From Vesta saturnalis (lineage: Eukaryota; Arthropoda; Insecta; Coleoptera; Lampyridae), in NCBI GenBank assembly GCA_036346205.1, contig JARFJB010001911.1, positions 1,275,001 through 1,339,000 of the forward strand: a stretch of DNA of 64,000 nt, written 5' to 3'. The position numbers and the translations under genes were made by a program. Of this stretch, positions 20,205 through 31,035 are shown one piece after another; the stretch's first letter is position 1; the number at the start of each line of letters is the position of its first letter. The notes beneath the pieces are model-generated. The model saw nothing but the letters and a program-made list of their open reading frames with translations. It had not been told where the DNA came from and did no database searches.

Positions 20205-22925
20205 GGCGTGCGGTGAGATTTGGGACAAGGAAGCAATTTTTCAAAACTTACCTATTTGTAATGTAGTTGTATTCTTCTATCTTGTTTCGCAAACTCGTCT
20301 ATAATTTCGTCGTAGAAACGCGGATGCTGCGACAATTCTTGAACAAGATTGTTTTCAATAGCCAACAGGGACACATCTGACAGACGATGTTGTCCTGTCG
20401 AACTCCGCAAATAAGTCTTAATTCGTTTAAGCGCAGAAAAACTACGTTCGACTGAGGCACTAGTAGCAGGGATTGTCAACACTAACTCACATAATTTTGC
20501 TACCTCTGAATATGCGTTTGTCAAATCTGTACCTTTCAAGAAAGCCAATAACTCACTTGCAGAATTTTTTTATCGATGTCTTCAGTATCATATATAACTG
20601 TAAGTTCCGAACGTAACAAAACTAAATCAAAAACTGTCCATAATGATGCATTAAACATTGTAGCTGGGGTTCCGGAAAATGTTTTCCTTAAACGCATTAA
20701 AATTACACAATTCAAGAAAGTTTAGTTCTTTAAAGTTTTTAAACCTGTTGTTTATTTCTTGATAAATCTGATCCAGAATTTGATAAAAAGTCGTCGATAG
20801 CACGTTTTAATATCTCCAACATTATCCGTGCGCACGCGTTTTCTTTGTGGTTCCAAACCGATACCGATACTAGTCGTGTTTTCCCAACATTTATCAAAGT
20901 CTTCTTTTTGTTTATAATATTCTTAAATTCACAAATTTTCTTTATACAGAATCCGATATCGTTTGTTTTACATTGTAATATATTAAATACATTATCAGAA
21001 AATGGAAATATTTCTGAAAACCAGAAGTAGAAAGTTAAAGTTAAAATCGTTTTTAAGCTATCTAAAATCCTCTAGAACTATTTAAAGTGTCTGTATCCCA
21101 CTTATCGCTATTTTCCAATATACTTTCAAATAATTCAATTATGGATTCGCGATGTTCAAAATTGTTAATACTAGCCTGCCATTGTAATTCCAGCGCTAGC
21201 GGCAACTTTCGGTAGTCTTCGCTTTACAATTATATCCAATGCTTGTGTGCGTTTAGTAGATTTGGAAAAAAGCAGCCATTCCACTCAAAGTTGCAAAAAC
21301 ACTTTACATTCTTTAATCTGCATAACTGATTGGGACAAAACTAAGTTTAATTTGTGCACAACAGTGTATAAAAATTGCACACGGATAAGTTTCTCGCACT
21401 TTTGCTTGAAGGCCACCTAAATGTCCAGCCATTACAGCAGCACCGTCATAACTTTGAGCGACCAATTTTCAGAGGCATTAATATTTTAATAAGTTCACAT
21501 ACAATTTTATACAGTGCGTCGGCCGTTCGGTCTTCTGACACGTTAATAAAACCTAAAATCTTTCCTGTACGTTGCCGCCTCGATTTACAAATCGCACCAC
21601 ACCAGAAAGCTGACTAAAATTAGTAACATCAGTTGTTTCGTCCAAAATAATAGATATAAAACGCGCTTGTTTAATTTCTTCTTTAATTTTGTTTAAAATA
21701 ACAGTCGAAGTTGCAGAAATCAGATCGTTTTGAATTCGATTTGAAGTACCTTGAAACACACTGCTCTGGTCTAAATGACTTTTTAAACAAGGATCATATT
21801 TACATAATAGAGAAACAAGGTCTAAATAATTGCCTCTATTTGCAGAATACATTGATTCATCGTGACCACGAAATCCAAGTTCATGAAGGGCAAGGAAACA
21901 CACAACATCAATAAGTCTTTTTAGCACATCTCTATTTTTATTAACTAGTTCATTATGTTGTTGATGACTAACTTGTATATCTAAAGAGTGTTCGATTCGT
22001 GTTTTTCCAAAAACTTTTTCTTTGATAACAGCTTGCAAGTGGTTCTTAGAGCTAATGTGACGTTTTACTACTTTATGTAAATTATTTAAATCGCTAAAAC
22101 CGAAGTAATTCCACACACCATGTTCATTAACAAAAAGCAAACATGGCCAACAAAAAAGTTTATTTCTTATTTCACAACCCGTCAGCCACAAATATTGTTC
22201 ATAATATTTATCGGCACTAAAATGTCGAGTACACGTTTTAACTTTTGTGGTCAGATTTTTCATTTCAGGCTTTGACCTACCCGCATTAATAATATTTCTC
22301 TTTTCGGAAAAACTTTGAGAACAAAATCCTTTATTTAATACAAAACACACTACACAATTACACGGATTTGCAGTTCCAATAGCCGCTACTTCTACACCGT
22401 CTCCCGGTAAATCTCCCGCGGCTCGTGCAGACGTACTTGTCCCATCCATCTTCGAAACTGCACTAAAACCCTTGTATTTAATTTTAAAATTGCTTATTCA
22501 GTGACAAGCGCTCGCAACTTGACCTCTCGCCTCCTTCGCTTGACCCCGTAAAATTCTGTATTTGAACGAATAAGCAACAAAGTTTGTTGCGTGTGAGTGT
22601 CGAACAGGTATCGACAGTGTGTACTGTGTACGAGAAAGACGCACTATGTGCATTTTCATTCGAACGACAAAGACAATGTGATATACTGATATATTATTTT
22701 TCGCTCTTATGCATACACAAAATATATGATATTCAACTTTAAATGCTGCTTCTCCTAGAAGGATTATATTCTATGGGTAGTACACTCGTATTACGGTTAC
22801 GCGTTCGCTGGCGCTAATAATGTCCATTTCTAAAATTTCCTTTTTATTTGAGTTTTCAATTTTTGGTCATTTAGGTTTGTGATAGGGGAAGCAATGCTTC
22901 CGTTGCATACATGGACCGCTCGCCC

Positions 22926-22928
<3 letters not shown>
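20202..22928 (-). mobile_element. hAT-B: complete hAT transposon inserted in a (TA)n tract
   Basis: The left end CAGGGCGTGCGGT and right end ACCGCTCGCCCCTG form hAT-type inverted termini with one indel and one mismatch. Both sides are flanked by ATATATAT, consistent with an 8-bp duplication but unprovable in a TA tract. The 2727-bp body carries one ZMYM/TTF-type hAT transposase gene on the minus strand. Confidence 0.88.
20252..22449 (-). pseudogene. hAT-B transposase (TTF-type finger, DUF4371-like, dimerisation domain)
   Basis: The first 298 codons (22449-21553) are open. They have a TTF-type finger around KTCTRHFSADKYYEQYLWL and KLFCWPCLLFVNEHG, then CFLALHELGFRGHDES, and FISIILDETTDVTNFSQLSG with the first catalytic Asp. 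The frame breaks at 21553, where a T-run looks one base short (GATTTTAGG), since FLGFINVS would follow. The middle, 21550-20560, is heavily shifted. The end is open again (20548-20252): LTIPATSASVERSFSALKRI is the hAT dimerisation signature, followed by RLSDVSLLAIENNL and a stop. The intact protein would be about 700 residues. Confidence 0.88.
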
Positions 22929-22977
<49 letters not shown>

Positions 22978-23000
22978 TATGCATGTATGTATGTATGTAT
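22929..23000. repeat. (TA)n then (GTAT)n microsatellite
   Basis: TA tract 22929-22975, right half of the tract split by hAT-B, followed by GTATGCATGTATGTATGTAT-type tetranucleotides to about 23000. Confidence 0.95.
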
Positions 23001-23286
23001 GTACAGTTCGCGCAGCGAGAGATGATTCGGGTCGCGAAGTTACGTCATTGCGTTCGGGAACGATCGTTAAGTGTAATAGCTCAAAATCACTTACCAGTGG
23101 CCGCCTAAATAATTTTTTGGTACATGTACAAAATCACAATCAAACTTTTTGTTATTTTATTAATTTAATAATATTCATACATAGTGAACATGTAGAAATA
23201 TTTAAAATATTTATATTATGTAATAAAAAAATTAATCACAATCACCAAAGTCTTCGTCTGGCTCTTGTCTTCTCCCAAATGTATGT

Positions 23287-23645
23287 CTATACGTTCCGTT
23301 TGAATATCAAGAAACTGTTCGTTTTCAAGTAATTGTTTTGATTTTCAATAATTTTGTTGCACCAGTTTCGCCAATGGTCCTGCGTAACATTCGAAATTTC
23401 TTCTTCCAAGAAAGCCTTTCTTTCGTTAAAATTAAATGTCACGTTTCTTTTTGCGATGTTTTTTTTATTTGTGTCCAAGTTAATTCTATTGAATTTAAAT
23501 CTGGATGATAAGATGGAAGCTTAAATACAGTACGTAGTATACTGTTTGTTGTGTTGTTTAATAATATCGTATAACTGCGGTTTGAACATTTGTGGAGTAA
23601 ATGATAATTTTTTGTCAACTATCCACTTCATTTTTTTCTATAACT
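23287..23645 (-). pseudogene. IS630/Tc1-like (DDE_3) transposase C-terminal fragment
   Basis: The minus strand gives KWIVDKKLSFTPQMFKPQLY and DIIKQHNKQYTTY, a shift, then LPSYHPDLNSIELTWTQIKK, which corresponds to 'LPPYHPDLNPIELIW' with the final catalytic Glu. RNVTFNFNERKAFLEEEISN and HWRNWCNKIIE follow. It is the same family as the relic at 18150-18840 but a different lineage. The N-terminal half and its catalytic Asp residues are absent. Confidence 0.7.
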
Positions 23646-24184
23646 TAACAATGAACAATTGTTATACAATGATGTAATATATACTTGAAACAATTTACCT
23701 GTGACTCTACTGAAATTCTCGATTTACCGCGAGTAGAATATTTGAAGACGGACGAATGCGCATATGACCACCAAACCATCTCTGGTTGCGCGTGCTGTAC
23801 ATATATTTAAAAAAATTTGAGTCGACGAACTCAAAAATCATTAAAAAGCGAGTAAATGAAAAGTAAAATATAAAATACTTTCATAGATATATTACATTTT
23901 CAAGTGTGGTTTTCTTAAATACTAATATATTGCATTAAAAGAATAGTTTGTCCTTTGCCAATTTTCAGCCGTTTATTCCCCTAAACGCAATAAGATTTAG
24001 ACATAAAGCTATATACTAGCTAAGCAATAATTAAAATAGTAATATAATTTGTTATTTATTTTATTGTGTGTACCAAATTAAGAAATTTTATACTTTCGTG
24101 GGGACCGATACGCTTTACGCATTTTATTTTCCTTCGCCAAAAATTATGTAATTTTTTTATGTTATTTTTAACCCCTGCAGCAAT

Positions 24185-24590
24185 CTCCACCAAATTTTAC
24201 TGGAGTCTAAACGTTTAGGTTCAGTTATGCCAAGTTTGAATAAAATCGCAATTCAAGTGTTGTTATTCCAGCCGAAATAAAATTCAATCCGCTCCTCTTA
24301 CTAATACTCTGAAACACTACCACCTCTAAACATTACTGGAGTGTAGACATTTAGGTGCTATATACGTATGCTGAGATTGAATACAACTGATTTTCATTGT
24401 TACTTATTGCGGCCGAAAGAAAATTACATTAATCCTTCTTATTCCTCACCACGTAAATTAACCACCACCAAAAAGCACTGTAGCCTAGAGATTTTGGTGA
24501 TAAACACTTACGTTAATTGTGACTACAATCGTATTTCAATTTTTTGAACTATGGCGGCAGAAAGTAAATCACATTTAATTTTACTTACTC
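24185..24590 (+). repeat. Three diverged ~136-141-bp tandem units
   Basis: TTACTGGAGT at 24197 and 24333, and GCACTGTAGC near 24475, head three units. Each then has a TAAACGTTTAGG-like block, GAATAAAATCGCAATT-like and ATTGCGGCCGAAAGAAAATT-like segments, and ends in a TTAAT-C-CTTCTTA tail. Pairwise identity looks like 55-65%, so it is old. Confidence 0.6.
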
Positions 24591-25035
24591 TCACCCACTT
24601 ATACTCACTCTAACTCACTATCTCACTCACTCACTTTCGCTCGCTCTCACTCACTCACCACTCGATCACCTCGATCCTCTCACTCTCTCACTCTACCTCA
24701 CTCACCTCGCTCACCTCACTTCACTCACTCACTGCTCCACTCTCACTCACTCACTGACTCTCACTCACTCACTGACTCACTCTCACTCACGCACTCTCAC
24801 TCACTCTCACTCTCACTCACTCTCACTCACACTCACTCATCACACTAACCTCACTCACTCACCTCACTCACTCACTCACTCTCACTCACTCTCACTCACT
24901 CACTCACTCTCACTCACTCTCACTCACTCTCATTCACTCTCACTCACTCTCATTCACTCTCACTCACTCTTACTCACTCTCACCACTCTCACTTATGCTA
25001 TATCGTTCACTCACGCGCCCACACACACACACGAG
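24591..25035. repeat. (CTCACTCACT)-type satellite
   Basis: About 440 bp of imperfect CACT/CTCACT units on the + strand, ending in a short (CA)n. No unique spacers occur, so it is not a CRISPR array. Confidence 0.95.
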
Positions 25036-25039
25036 TTTT

Positions 25040-26215
25040 TTCTAATTTTTTCACCAATTACAATACCTTTCCGTTTACTTGGGGATGTTAAAAACGTACC
25101 ATAATTAGTTTTTGTGTTCAGATAGTACTGATAAAGCAATGTATAAATTAACTGCACATAGTTGCATTTGGGGGAAGACTGTGTGGGTCCACCTCTTGCC
25201 GATGCCCTCTCAGGCAGTGTTCCCGCCCATGCGAAGCGTGAAACTTACAAAGTATCAGTTCTACAAAAAATTAATAGAATCTTTTTTTGTAGAAAATTTT
25301 ATATACCCTACAATTAAGAAGAAGAAGACGAAAACGATGTGACCTACCCTTCAAGTGTTATACCTCTGAGAAAACCGCTAAATAAACGCTTGAAATGAAA
25401 TTATCGGAATGAATAATAATAATTCTGTTTTGAGATTAATGGTTCTGCTTGCCTACGTATGAAAAATGAAGCATTTCATACATATAGGCATTTTTCTACC
25501 CTCTATATCTGCTTATTTTTACCCTTACGCAGCGTCTGTATATAATTAAAGAATCAGGAAGTTGGAGTAATCTTATTTCTAGTGAAAATTCTTAACATTA
25601 TTATCAAAGCTTCTTGGGATAAAATTTTGTTCCAAAACTTTACCCAAGCCATTATTAGTTTATTCACCGCTTTGTGACTAATTTTAAATTAACTTAATCG
25701 ATGTAATTTTTCTGCAGTTAATTAGCATAGCTGTACTGGCCAAAGTCATTAAATTGAATACATTAAAAAGTCGCGTTAGACCAGTTACTGAAGATTCGTT
25801 TGATCTTTGAACAGAAATTTATATACGTGGTTTGTAATTGTAATTCAGTTATGTTTCACTGAAGTATCCTTATATATTATATCAAAACGATATGTATGTG
25901 TGCGTGCGGCACAAATTTCTTTCGTTTTTTTTTTTAATTTTAATTTGTTTGGGTTAAGCTCAACGAGATATAATTGTGCCAATTAGGTGGATTCATATAA
26001 AATATTAAAAAGTAGAATAGGAATGTCCGATAATCAATTAGGATACCCCTTCGGGAACGCAAAACTTTACCAGTATTGGCGTATTTTTCTATATATTTTT
26101 TACAAATTTAAACGTTTGAATAATTATTAGTTACCGTTGCCAGTAAATGGTAACCTTTGAAAAAAATTAAGTAAACTGTGAAACAAATTTGTTTGACAGC
26201 TGAAATAATTTATAT
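25040..26215. other. Unannotated spacer
   Basis: Nothing recognised. A 76-codon + frame at 25112-25342 (WGKTVWVHLLPMPSQAVFPP) has no family resemblance that I can name. Confidence 0.4.
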
Positions 26216-26217
26216 AT

Positions 26218-26523
26218 TCCGGCGTGTCATAATGGCATTATTAAGGATTTCATTTTTAGTGTCGGAATGACACACTTTATTGGACTGAGTACTATAATGA
26301 ATTCATTATAGTACTAAGTACTACAATGAAAAAATGTATAGTAGGCAAAAATATTTAAATTAAGCTACGTTTACACTTGGCGGAAATCTACTTGCCGTCA
26401 CTAAAACTTGTCATTATGTAAACTCAAATGTAACCAGAAATTTCATTAAACAAAAATCGCCGGAATGTAAAATTTTGTATGAAATATGGATCATAAACAA
26501 CCATTATGGCACACGCCGTGTTA
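26218..26523. mobile_element. Short inverted-repeat element (MITE-like)
   Basis: CCGGCGTGTCATAATGGCAT (26219) is mirrored by CATTATGGCACACGCCGTG (26502-26520). The ~0.3-kb interior includes a perfect 28-bp palindrome. No target duplication was settled. Confidence 0.45.
26288..26315. repeat. Perfect 28-bp palindrome
   Basis: AGTACTATAATGAA followed directly by its complement TTCATTATAGTACT, centred on an EcoRI-type GAATTC. AGTACTACAATGAA follows at 26318. Confidence 0.95.
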
Positions 26524-26524
26524 T

Positions 26525-28015
26525 CAGACGAGGGGTCAGACGAGATAATATTCACGGCTAGTACCATAATGATTGTTATTATGATCCTTATAACGTAAAT
26601 ATCTATTTAAAACGTGGCGACGATAATTGTAATTTTTATGGAAACTTTTAAACAATATTAATAAAAACATACCTCTGTAACCCAAAATATAAGTATGTAT
26701 TTTAATTATGCGTGTCTGTTCATTGCAAATGTTTATTTGTTTTGTGATCAGTCAGGTGACTGTTGAAATTTCAGATATGTGTTATTTTCTTGATGTGTAT
26801 GTGATACCAAGGTGGCCTAATTATTTCTAGTAGATACTTATGCATCCTATTAATTGGCGGCATAATGGAGTTACAAACACCAATTGATTAAGGTACCTTC
26901 GAAATTTACGTATGTAATATTGTGATAATATTGATAAGAAACTTTTGGAAAGGTCAGATTTTTAAACCTTGATTATTAAGTTATAGAGGGAGACTGCATC
27001 TGGAAAATTATGTTCTAAAAGTTTATTTTATGAGAAACGACTTCATACAATTTTTACCATGTAAGTGAGCTTTACAGTCGTTTATTTTTAAGATTGTATA
27101 CGCTGTTTTAAGCTATTCGCTTTTACTTAAAAAGAAGAACTTGATGAAAGAATGTGGTGAAAAAAGGGGATAGCCAAACATTGTTACTGATTAGAAAACT
27201 ACTATCCCTCTACAAATCGGGACCAAAAACGGTTTAAAGTAAGCTCTACAAACTAGATCCTTACCAAAAATCTGATTATTTAAAGATTATCCCTAATGAA
27301 TTTGGTGGACATTTTGAAACCCTTTTATGACTTTAGGGTTTAATTTATTTTGTTACTATTATCATAATGTTTTTTCCGTGTATTCTGTTACAGTCTGTAA
27401 TCGTTAGTAGTACAAATTGATTCTGATATTATTAAACTTGTTTTAATTTTCTCAATTTATTGGTACGGTAACTGATAAAAAATATGGCAAACCATACATT
27501 TTTGAAATTAGAAAAAAATAGTTAATTGAATGAGTCCATAGCCTCACAACATATGATTGCCATTAAAAAAAAAAGTAAGTTTGGGTCGCAACTCAAAGCA
27601 TATTAACGCAAAAATTTCTATCAGTTTATCATATTTAGCTTAAAAGTATCTATGAAATGCGTTTTTGAAACTTTTTTTATTTTAAATATTACATGAATAA
27701 TGAGCGATTGAAAATATGGAAGATTTTTAGTATTTTTCGAATATCTCAGTAGGCTGACAAAATTGTTACATTTTCTTATCGGCGTTAGATTCCCCTTTTA
27801 ATTCTGCTAATATTAACCGATTCTCTAGCTTTTATAATAACAGAGTTACCCATAGAACGTGGGTAGATCTTAGACACCCTGTATATCATACTGTAATGGT
27901 ATTTTATTGATTCCTCGAAAGTTCTGTAAAACAACTTAACAGTAATTTGCCTTATTCTTTACAATTAAAATTACTCTAATTTTGCTTAGTATTAATAAAC
28001 ACAATGCTAATTTTG
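26525..28015. other. AT-rich spacer
   Basis: No genes or repeat copies recognised. Near 27880, AGACACCCTGTATATCA resembles a lone Tc1/mariner end. Confidence 0.4.
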
Positions 28016-28554
28016 AAGTTTATACAACGTGTCCAAGATAAGGATGAGCAGCATGGGGATCTTGAAAACGGTAAGAGATATGAAGGCGGTTAAATTAGAG
28101 GAAAGTTGTATAATTTAGGGCATGTTCACAGGTAGTTTGTAAAAGTTCATTATTGTTTATCGTTTCAGATTCAAAACGAAATGCTTTCTTTTTTCGTAAT
28201 TCCTTTATTTATTTTAAAAGATTTTTAATAACCAAAGGTACTTCTTCAATGTCACTTTTTGAATTCTATTAGATTGCGTTTTCAAATTTTTTATTCAACG
28301 TTTCGTCCCCGAGAAACCATCATCAACTTTATTTTTTATATCGCCGCAACCAACGAAACACCATGTGTTCAATAGTATTTTTTATTACGAATTTAACCAT
28401 GTATTTACACATTATAGTTTTGAAGCTAATTTTAAGAAAATGTGGATTAATATTAGTATTTGATAATATTCTTTTATGTACAAATTTAACAACTACAATC
28501 TTTTAAATATCTTTTAAATAATTAATTACAATAACCATTCTAATAGATTGCCGT

Positions 28555-29000
28555 TATTTTCTAGGCACAGGTACGCTTTCTTTACTGAAGAATTTAAAAC
28601 ACGGTCCAGCATTTCTGGCGACATTGTATTAACTGCTGCCATAACCAATACTAATAAGTGATCTTCATTTCAGAAAAAAATCCAACGGACTTAAATCGGA
28701 TGATCGGTCTAGCCAAGCTTTAAAAGGAAAATTTAGATCTTCATCACATTTTCTAGTATACCATTCCGAAAAACTTGCTCGCCGCTTCTGATCAGCTAGT
28801 CTTAAAGATCCTGGCAAACTCGAAATTTACATGGATGAAACTTATTCTTATTTAAAATGAATTGTGATGTAGAATTAGCTCTACCAGTACGATGTTCAAT
28901 TTGTCTTGCCCATATTGCTGGGTTTTCATCAACGGCTTGTAAAACATCTAAAAATGGATTTACCAGGTTGCCTTCGTTCAGGATCTTTCTCCAAATATAC
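28555..29000 (-). pseudogene. Mariner transposase relic of M1, internally deleted
   Basis: The minus strand encodes EGNLVNPFLDVLQAVDENPA, RQIEHRTGRANSTSQFILNK, NKFHPCKFRVCQ, RRASFSEWYTRKCDEDLNFP, then jumps directly to LDRSSDLSPLDFF. In M2 the corresponding pieces are separated by about 110 codons, including the 'IIWSDES' strand and the GILG block, so a large internal deletion joins NFPFK to the 'SPDLSPLDFF' block. It ends near ...AGPCFKFFSKE with frameshifts. Confidence 0.75.
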
Positions 29001-29051
29001 TAAGTTCAACAGTTTTCAACAAAATGTTAAACAAGTGTTATTTTATCAAAG

Positions 29052-30780
29052 CAGGGTTGAGATGATTTAAATCAGTTGATTAAAATCACGATTAAAAAAT
29101 GTTTTTCATCAGCATGATTTTTTTTAAATAAAAATCATAATTAATGTAGTTTAGAAAAGAGGACTCAAATTAGAACACTTAAAAATGTATTTGTTGATAA
29201 AAAAATAAAACCTTGATGCATTTTTACGTGGTAATATTTATTATTTATTATAATAATCGAGAGGAAATTCAGCATTCAGCTGATTTTTACAAAAAAAAAA
29301 AACTAAATTTTGCTGAACGTATATATCCTAAGTGTTAAAATGCTTAAAGTATGAAGAATCCATAGGTACAAAACATGCTCTAGATATCAGCAGAGGATGC
29401 ACAGCAGAAATCACTATAGGTAGCTAGTGCTTAATATCTGGAACATGTTCTTGGGATCTCCACCACTGTACTGCCGTTACATTTTTTATTATTTCATCCG
29501 AAACCATAGTTTTGTGATAAGGGTCTGACTTGGCTTCCAACTTAATTAGTAATGGTAATACAGCTTTGTTTCAAAATATTGGGAAACAATATCTAAAGCA
29601 TCTCTCTTTTCTTCAGCCAGTAATGGATATTGTTTGCCTATTTTTATTGTAGGATCAACATATTACCAAAAAGTAAAAGGGGGTTAGAGCTTGAACATCT
29701 TTTATTAAATATTTGATACTGACGCAAGCTTCTTTCTTCTACAAAACTGTCAGTGTTAAACATAGCCATTAAGTTTTTGCATGTACAAACTGCTCGAGAT
29801 GGAAATGCACCTTTTTGTTGTATTACGTCAATGCTATAGAAATTGGTTTTAGCAACTGTAGAAAATCTGCAGCCATCCTTTTAATACAGATATCTGAAAC
29901 TTTTTTAAAAATCACTGGATCAATTTCTTTGTTATGTTTTTTACAATTTCGGCCATTCATTTACATAGACCTCAAGACAATCTGAAAGTGTATTCCATCG
30001 AACATCTTGAGGTAAGACCAATTCCTTGTTCCCTTTTTCTTTATACGAAGGATTTGGCAAATGGGTATTTCTGAAGTATTTCACAATTTGTACTATATGT
30101 TCTTTTACTTGCAATGCTTTTAAATCTTTGGAGAGCAAACTAAGAAAGTGCGCCGAACAACCATATGTAATTTTAGGATAAATGAACGAGTCGAAAATTT
30201 TTTTCTTCATACTGACCATGTTGGCCCTCATTATCTGTCACAATACTGGTAACTTTACAGTTATGTTCATTTTTACACTTATTTATTGAGTTAATAGCCA
30301 ATTCAGCAAGGCAGTCAACTGTATGGAGATGACCGGATGTATGTATGTTTTCCAAGAGAACACTGTTTCCATCCTCTGCTATCAAAACGACACAGATTAT
30401 CGGCTCATTATGTACATTGGACCATCCATCTAAGGAAACTTAAAACATTTAGATTTTTATTCCTCAAATATTTCATTCAGGAGCGTTGACGATAACTGAA
30501 ATCTAGATGGAGGAACGTAACCGGGTCTTAACATTTCTATGGCTTTTCGAATTTTTTTATTTTCTATCGCCCTAAAACTGCAATTTGTTGCGTAAACGGC
30601 TTTGGCTATTGCTGAATGAATTCTCTTTGTTTACTTTATCTTGTTTGTTGCAGTTCTAGTAGTTTTATAGTGGGTTTAATAAATACCCCCATTGTATGGC
30701 TTGAAAATTTTAAAAAAATCATGATTAAAAAAAAATCGGTTTTTGATTTTTTTTTAAAATCATGATTTTTATCAACCCTG
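29052..30780 (-). mobile_element. hAT-D: hAT element nested in M1
   Basis: The left end CAGGGTTGAGATGATTTAAA and right end TTTATCAACCCTG are inverted hAT-type termini. Flanks TATCAAAG and CATCAAAT share six central bases, consistent with a worn 8-bp duplication. The corresponding uninterrupted M2 sequence (40030-40060, minus) reads TTTTATCAAAG, which confirms the left junction. Confidence 0.78.
29500..30640 (-). pseudogene. hAT-D transposase relic
   Basis: The clearest blocks on the minus strand are SGHLHTVDCLAELAINSINK, CKVTSIVTDNEG (catalytic-Asp strand), then in the next frame ANMVSMKKKI, YGCSAHFLSLLSKDLKALQV, HIVQIVKYFRNTHLPNPSYK and LPQDVRWNTLSDCLEVYVNE. This order is the central hAT domain of a lineage different from hAT-A, -B and -C. 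The regions toward 29500 and beyond 30400 are too decayed to place exactly, and no dimerisation motif was found. Confidence 0.75.
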
Positions 30781-31035
30781 CATCAAATATTAACTGATAT
30801 ATGTAATATATGGAAAAATACGTAATAAAAAATACTATCGAATACAGGGTGTTTCGTTGGTTGCGGCGATATAAAAAAATATGGTTGACGAAGGCTTCGT
30901 GGAGACGAAACGTCGAATAAAAAATTTGAAAACGGTCTCTATTATATAAAAACTCAAAAATAATCAAACGTGTTAGGTACATTAAATAAGTTAAAGAAAG
31001 CTACATCTTACTATTTGAATCTCATATCATTAGTG

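Larger units (their letters stand above)
28018..30960 (-). mobile_element. Long-TIR mariner element M1, split by hAT-D
   Basis: The left arm 28018-28440 begins TATACAACGTGTCCAAGATA and contains TTTTTATATCGCCGCAACCA. Its inner part returns inverted at 30800-30945 (TACAGGGTGTTTCGTTGGTT). The same arms flank element M2 at 39640-42065, which establishes the family. The transposase relic is on the minus strand (28555-29000), and hAT-D occupies 29052-30780. The right arm is incomplete beyond 30945. Confidence 0.75.

Noticed and set aside
24591..25035. CRISPR-like appearance of regularly spaced CACTCACTCT
   Set aside because: There are no unique spacers, the units are short and degenerate, and the context is eukaryotic.
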